From: Roseovarius marisflavi
Lineage (GTDB): Bacteria; Pseudomonadota; Alphaproteobacteria; Rhodobacterales; Rhodobacteraceae
Assembly: GCF_900142625.1 (NCBI RefSeq)
Contig: NZ_FRBN01000014.1
Location: 1 to 64,000, forward strand
Direction: 5' to 3'
DNA: 64,000 bases
The notes beneath the pieces are model-generated. The model ran no database searches, was not told where the DNA came from, and saw only the letters and a program-made list of their open reading frames with translations. This document shows positions 62,145 to 64,000 of the stretch, piece by piece (positions within the stretch are counted from its first letter, which is position 1; every line of letters begins with the position of its first letter). The position numbers were made by a program, and so were the translations under genes.

Positions 62145-62642
62145 TCATTCGATCACAAGCTCGGCATGGGCCTCGATCGGGCTGCCCTGATCGGCAAGCT
62201 GGCTGTGGTCATTGGCATTCAGGGTCACGCGGATATCGTGGCGCCCCGGCGGCAGCGCATCAAGCTGAAACCACGGCCCGTAGGTACGCGCGATCTTCAT
62301 GCCGTTGAGGTAGATATGCGCATGGCCCTGGCCCGGCACATGTGGGCCATTCACCGCCTCGGGGGCAAAGGTGAAATGGGAGATCTCGATATGCAGGTTG
62401 CGGCTTTGCGGCCCGTCGGGGTGCAGGCTTAGCCTGATCTGTGGCGCGGGGCTGGTCACATCGGTCAGTTTGGAATGATCCGGGCCGTCGGCGCCATGAT
62501 CATGGGCAGTGTGATCATGCAAGGCGTCAACCTCGGCGTGGTCGTGCCCGGTAAGCTCGGCGCCGGTGGTGGCGGCCAGAAGAAAGCCGAAGCCGACGCC
62601 GAAAAACAGCCCGATCAGCAGGAAGGCAAAGGTTTTGGGCAT
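62145..62642 (-). CDS. Membrane-anchored His-rich protein of the cobalt cluster
   Basis: The 165-residue protein has one N-terminal membrane helix (about 4-26) followed by a His/Asp-rich segment (GHDHAEVDALHDHTAHDHGADGPDH, split over about 32-58). A periplasmic beta domain (about 65-165) with HVPGQGHAHIYLNGMKIARTYGPWFQL follows. It is downstream of cbtA by 51 bases. It is probably a periplasmic cobalt-binding partner of the CbtAB transporter, by context. Confidence 0.78.
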   Translation of the reverse strand: MPKTFAFLLIGLFFGVGFGFLLAATTGAELTGHDHAEVDALHDHTAHDHGADGPDHSKLTDVTSPAPQIRLSLHPDGPQSRNLHIEISHFTFAPEAVNGPHVPGQGHAHIYLNGMKIARTYGPWFQLDALPPGRHDIRVTLNANDHSQLADQGSPIEAHAELVIE

Positions 62643-62693
62643 GCGGGCTCTCCTAAAGGGGTGCCCCGGCGGCGGACCGCCGGGGCGTGTCGG

Positions 62694-63374
62694 TTAGCTT
62701 TCGGCCGATTCGCGGGCCCAGAAATACCCGGCCAGCGTGCCCAAAAGCGCCCAGGCCGCCAATCCGACGCCAAGCGCGCGGGTGGCAAAGAGCGCCGCCA
62801 ATTCCGGCGGAACAGGCCCGGCAAAGACCTCTGGATGCGGGGCGCCGATCACATGCGGCGCCAGCAAAAGCGCAATCGCCGCGGCAATCATCACCGGCGC
62901 GCGGCCAAAGGCGATCAAGGCGAGCGCAACGGCCGTGGCAATCACCGTGCCCCACCACCAGATCTGGCGGGCGGTGATATCGGTATAGGCGCCGCCGGGC
63001 ACTTCGGGCGGCAAGGAGACGGCAGGGGCGAAATGCAAGGCAACAAAGCCCGCAATGCCCCAGATCAGGCCCGTGCGCGCAGTGATGGTTGCACCGTACT
63101 CTGCGGCCATTCCCATAGCTGCCACAAGCACAAGCCCGTAGCCGACATAGATCAGCGCCGAGAACAACAGGGTGAGCCCGTCGCGCATCATATCGAACCC
63201 CGGCAAGTCGGGGGTGGCAACGGTCGCGCTGTTCCCGAAATGCACAAGCGTGCCGGCCTCATACAGCTCGGCGTGTAAAAGCACCGGCTGAATGAGCACA
63301 AACTGCAGCAGGGCGGCTATCAGCCCTGTGCAGAACCCAGCGAGCAACGCGCTGGTCACAATTTTGGAAAACAT
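62694..63374 (-). CDS. cbtA: Predicted cobalt transporter CbtA
   Basis: The 226-residue protein has five or six membrane helices and family stretches (FCTGLIAALLQFVLIQPVLLHAELYE, GFVALHFAPAVSLPPEVPG, QIWWWGTVIATA). CbtA with CbtB is proposed to import cobalt and is typically under a cobalamin riboswitch, as here. It begins three bases after the cbtB stop. Confidence 0.9.
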   Translation of the reverse strand: MFSKIVTSALLAGFCTGLIAALLQFVLIQPVLLHAELYEAGTLVHFGNSATVATPDLPGFDMMRDGLTLLFSALIYVGYGLVLVAAMGMAAEYGATITARTGLIWGIAGFVALHFAPAVSLPPEVPGGAYTDITARQIWWWGTVIATAVALALIAFGRAPVMIAAAIALLLAPHVIGAPHPEVFAGPVPPELAALFATRALGVGLAAWALLGTLAGYFWARESAES

Positions 63375-63377
63375 GGC

Positions 63378-63542
63378 TTAGTGGCAGGGAAAGCCGGTTG
63401 CGTGGCGCACGTCATGGGCGGCGTCATGCAGGGCAGAGGCCTGAACATGGCCGGCAATCGTGACGATGCCGAGCCCGAGGACCATGGCGGCCACGAAGGG
63501 CAGTACGGTAGATTTGGCGGCGGTTTGAACCAGTGCAGTCAT
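63378..63542 (-). CDS. cbtB: Predicted cobalt transporter subunit CbtB
   Basis: The 54-residue protein has one membrane helix (about 12-33) and a C-terminal histidine-rich tail ending ALHDAAHDVRHATGFPCH, the CbtB hallmark. An AAAGGAG site precedes the ATG. It is the first gene after the cobalamin riboswitch. Confidence 0.9.
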   Translation of the reverse strand: MTALVQTAAKSTVLPFVAAMVLGLGIVTIAGHVQASALHDAAHDVRHATGFPCH

Positions 63543-63589
63543 AGCAGTATCTCCTTTACACCTCTCACCCGAGGCGGGATTGACAAACG

Positions 63590-63770
63590 CAGGGCTGGTC
63601 TCCTGGCTCGCGGGTCGTCGCCTTACTGCCGCCTTCCCGGACCTTGCGATCCAGTGGCATGTGACAGGGGCTCACCGCTTACAGTCGCGGGGGCGGCTGA
63701 AGACTAGGCGCCCTGCTTGGGTCCACCATCACTTCATTCCCAATTCATCCCCAGGCGCTTTGCACCTTTA
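63590..63770 (-). promoter_or_regulatory. Cobalamin riboswitch upstream of cbtBA
   Basis: On the minus strand the core elements appear in order: CCGCCCCCGCGACTGTAAGC, then GCCACTGG, GGGAAGGCGG, and the B12 box GAGCCAGGAGACC. A 5' part with GGTGCAAAGCGCC pairs toward the 3' GACCAGCCCTGCG region. It lies 48 bases before cbtB and should switch off cobalt import when cobalamin is plentiful. The outer limits are approximate. Confidence 0.93.
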
Positions 63771-63938
63771 AGCGGGGAACCTTGCCCTTCTGGTATGAGG
63801 CCCGGGGCCAATTGCGTCAAGGTTGATTCCGACCTTGGCCGCGCAAGGAGCGGCATTGGGCCTTTGGGTTTGTGTCAAACTTGGCGACGGGATACTGTTT
63901 TTGCGACAAGATGGGCAAGAAATAGCGAGGGGGCTTTG

Positions 63939-64000
63939 ATGCTCTGCAGAATCGGTGAGATCGAAATCTGGCGCATTCTTTAGATCAACGGGCCGTTCAT
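63939..64000 (+). pseudogene. Start of a metallo-hydrolase-like gene with an in-frame stop, cut by the window end
   Basis: After a GAGGGGG site the ATG at 63939 reads MLCRIGEIEIWRIL, then TAG at 63981-63983, then INGPF in the same frame. The pattern resembles the N-terminus of MBL-fold hydrolases, in which Glu or Asp would stand at the stop. It may be a nonsense mutation of a GAG codon or a gene starting further on. Only 62 bases are visible. The 168 bases before it, back to the riboswitch, hold nothing recognised. Confidence 0.4.

Noticed and set aside
1..64000. Possible tRNA, rRNA, prophage or insertion sequence.
   Set aside because: No transposase, integrase or phage gene, no terminal repeats with target duplications, and no tRNA-like cloverleaf was noticed in the gaps by eye. 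A tRNAscan or covariance-model search would be needed to exclude small RNA genes fully.

Overview
The window looks like a chromosomal segment of a marine Roseobacter-group alphaproteobacterium (Rhodobacterales). This rests on gene content and order seen directly: fnrL/hemN, ccoNOQP-ccoGHIS, a membrane-anchored cytochrome cy, RutR-type pyrimidine catabolism genes, aerobic cobaltochelatase genes with cbtBA, and a small interspersed repeat with a Roseobacter look. No tRNA, rRNA, CRISPR array, phage or insertion sequence was found.

1-15 kb: after the 5' end of sucC and an isochorismatase-fold hydrolase (minus strand) comes an oxalate island on the plus strand: GntR/FCD regulator, oxalyl-CoA decarboxylase, formyl-CoA:oxalate CoA-transferase, a stand-alone formyltransferase resembling the hydrolase domain of 10-formyl-THF dehydrogenase, formate-THF ligase, a universal stress protein and a complete TctCBA tripartite transporter. 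Two identical palindromes (TGGTATACCA) sit at the divergent promoters. Next are a convergent ScfR/PccR-type regulator and a divergent PanE-like reductase. I infer that oxalate enters by the Tct system, is activated and decarboxylated to formyl-CoA/formate, and is captured as 10-formyl-THF. The PanE-like protein is a candidate oxalyl-CoA reductase giving glyoxylate.

15-24 kb: DUF1127-like small protein, prephenate dehydratase, an unusual di-heme cytochrome cy with a repeat-encoded linker, and a YejABEF-type peptide importer. 23-36 kb: the FnrL microaerobic regulon: hemN, fnrL, a stress protein, ccoNOQP, a LysR regulator and ccoGHIS, with four FNR boxes. A SPOR-domain D,D-carboxypeptidase follows.

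37-53 kb: reductive pyrimidine catabolism. A minus-strand operon carries a beta-ureidopropionase-type amidohydrolase, a small XRE regulator fused into the operon by 4-base overlaps, dihydropyrimidinase and a four-gene NMT1-type ABC importer. It diverges from two tandem RutR-like TetR genes, with two RutR-type operators between. PreA and PreT (dihydropyrimidine dehydrogenase) flank a SAM methyltransferase, and a GntR regulator lies upstream. A seven-heme cytochrome c with a TPR tail interrupts the region.

53-64 kb: cobalamin/cobalt genes: an overlapping pair of Lin0512-family genes, cobO, lrgBA, a frameshifted GNAT gene, cobN, a GNAT gene, cobW with a His/Asp-rich loop, a DUF1636 protein, a His-rich anchored protein, and cbtBA under a cobalamin riboswitch. 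The last bases hold the start of an apparent metallo-hydrolase gene with an in-frame stop.
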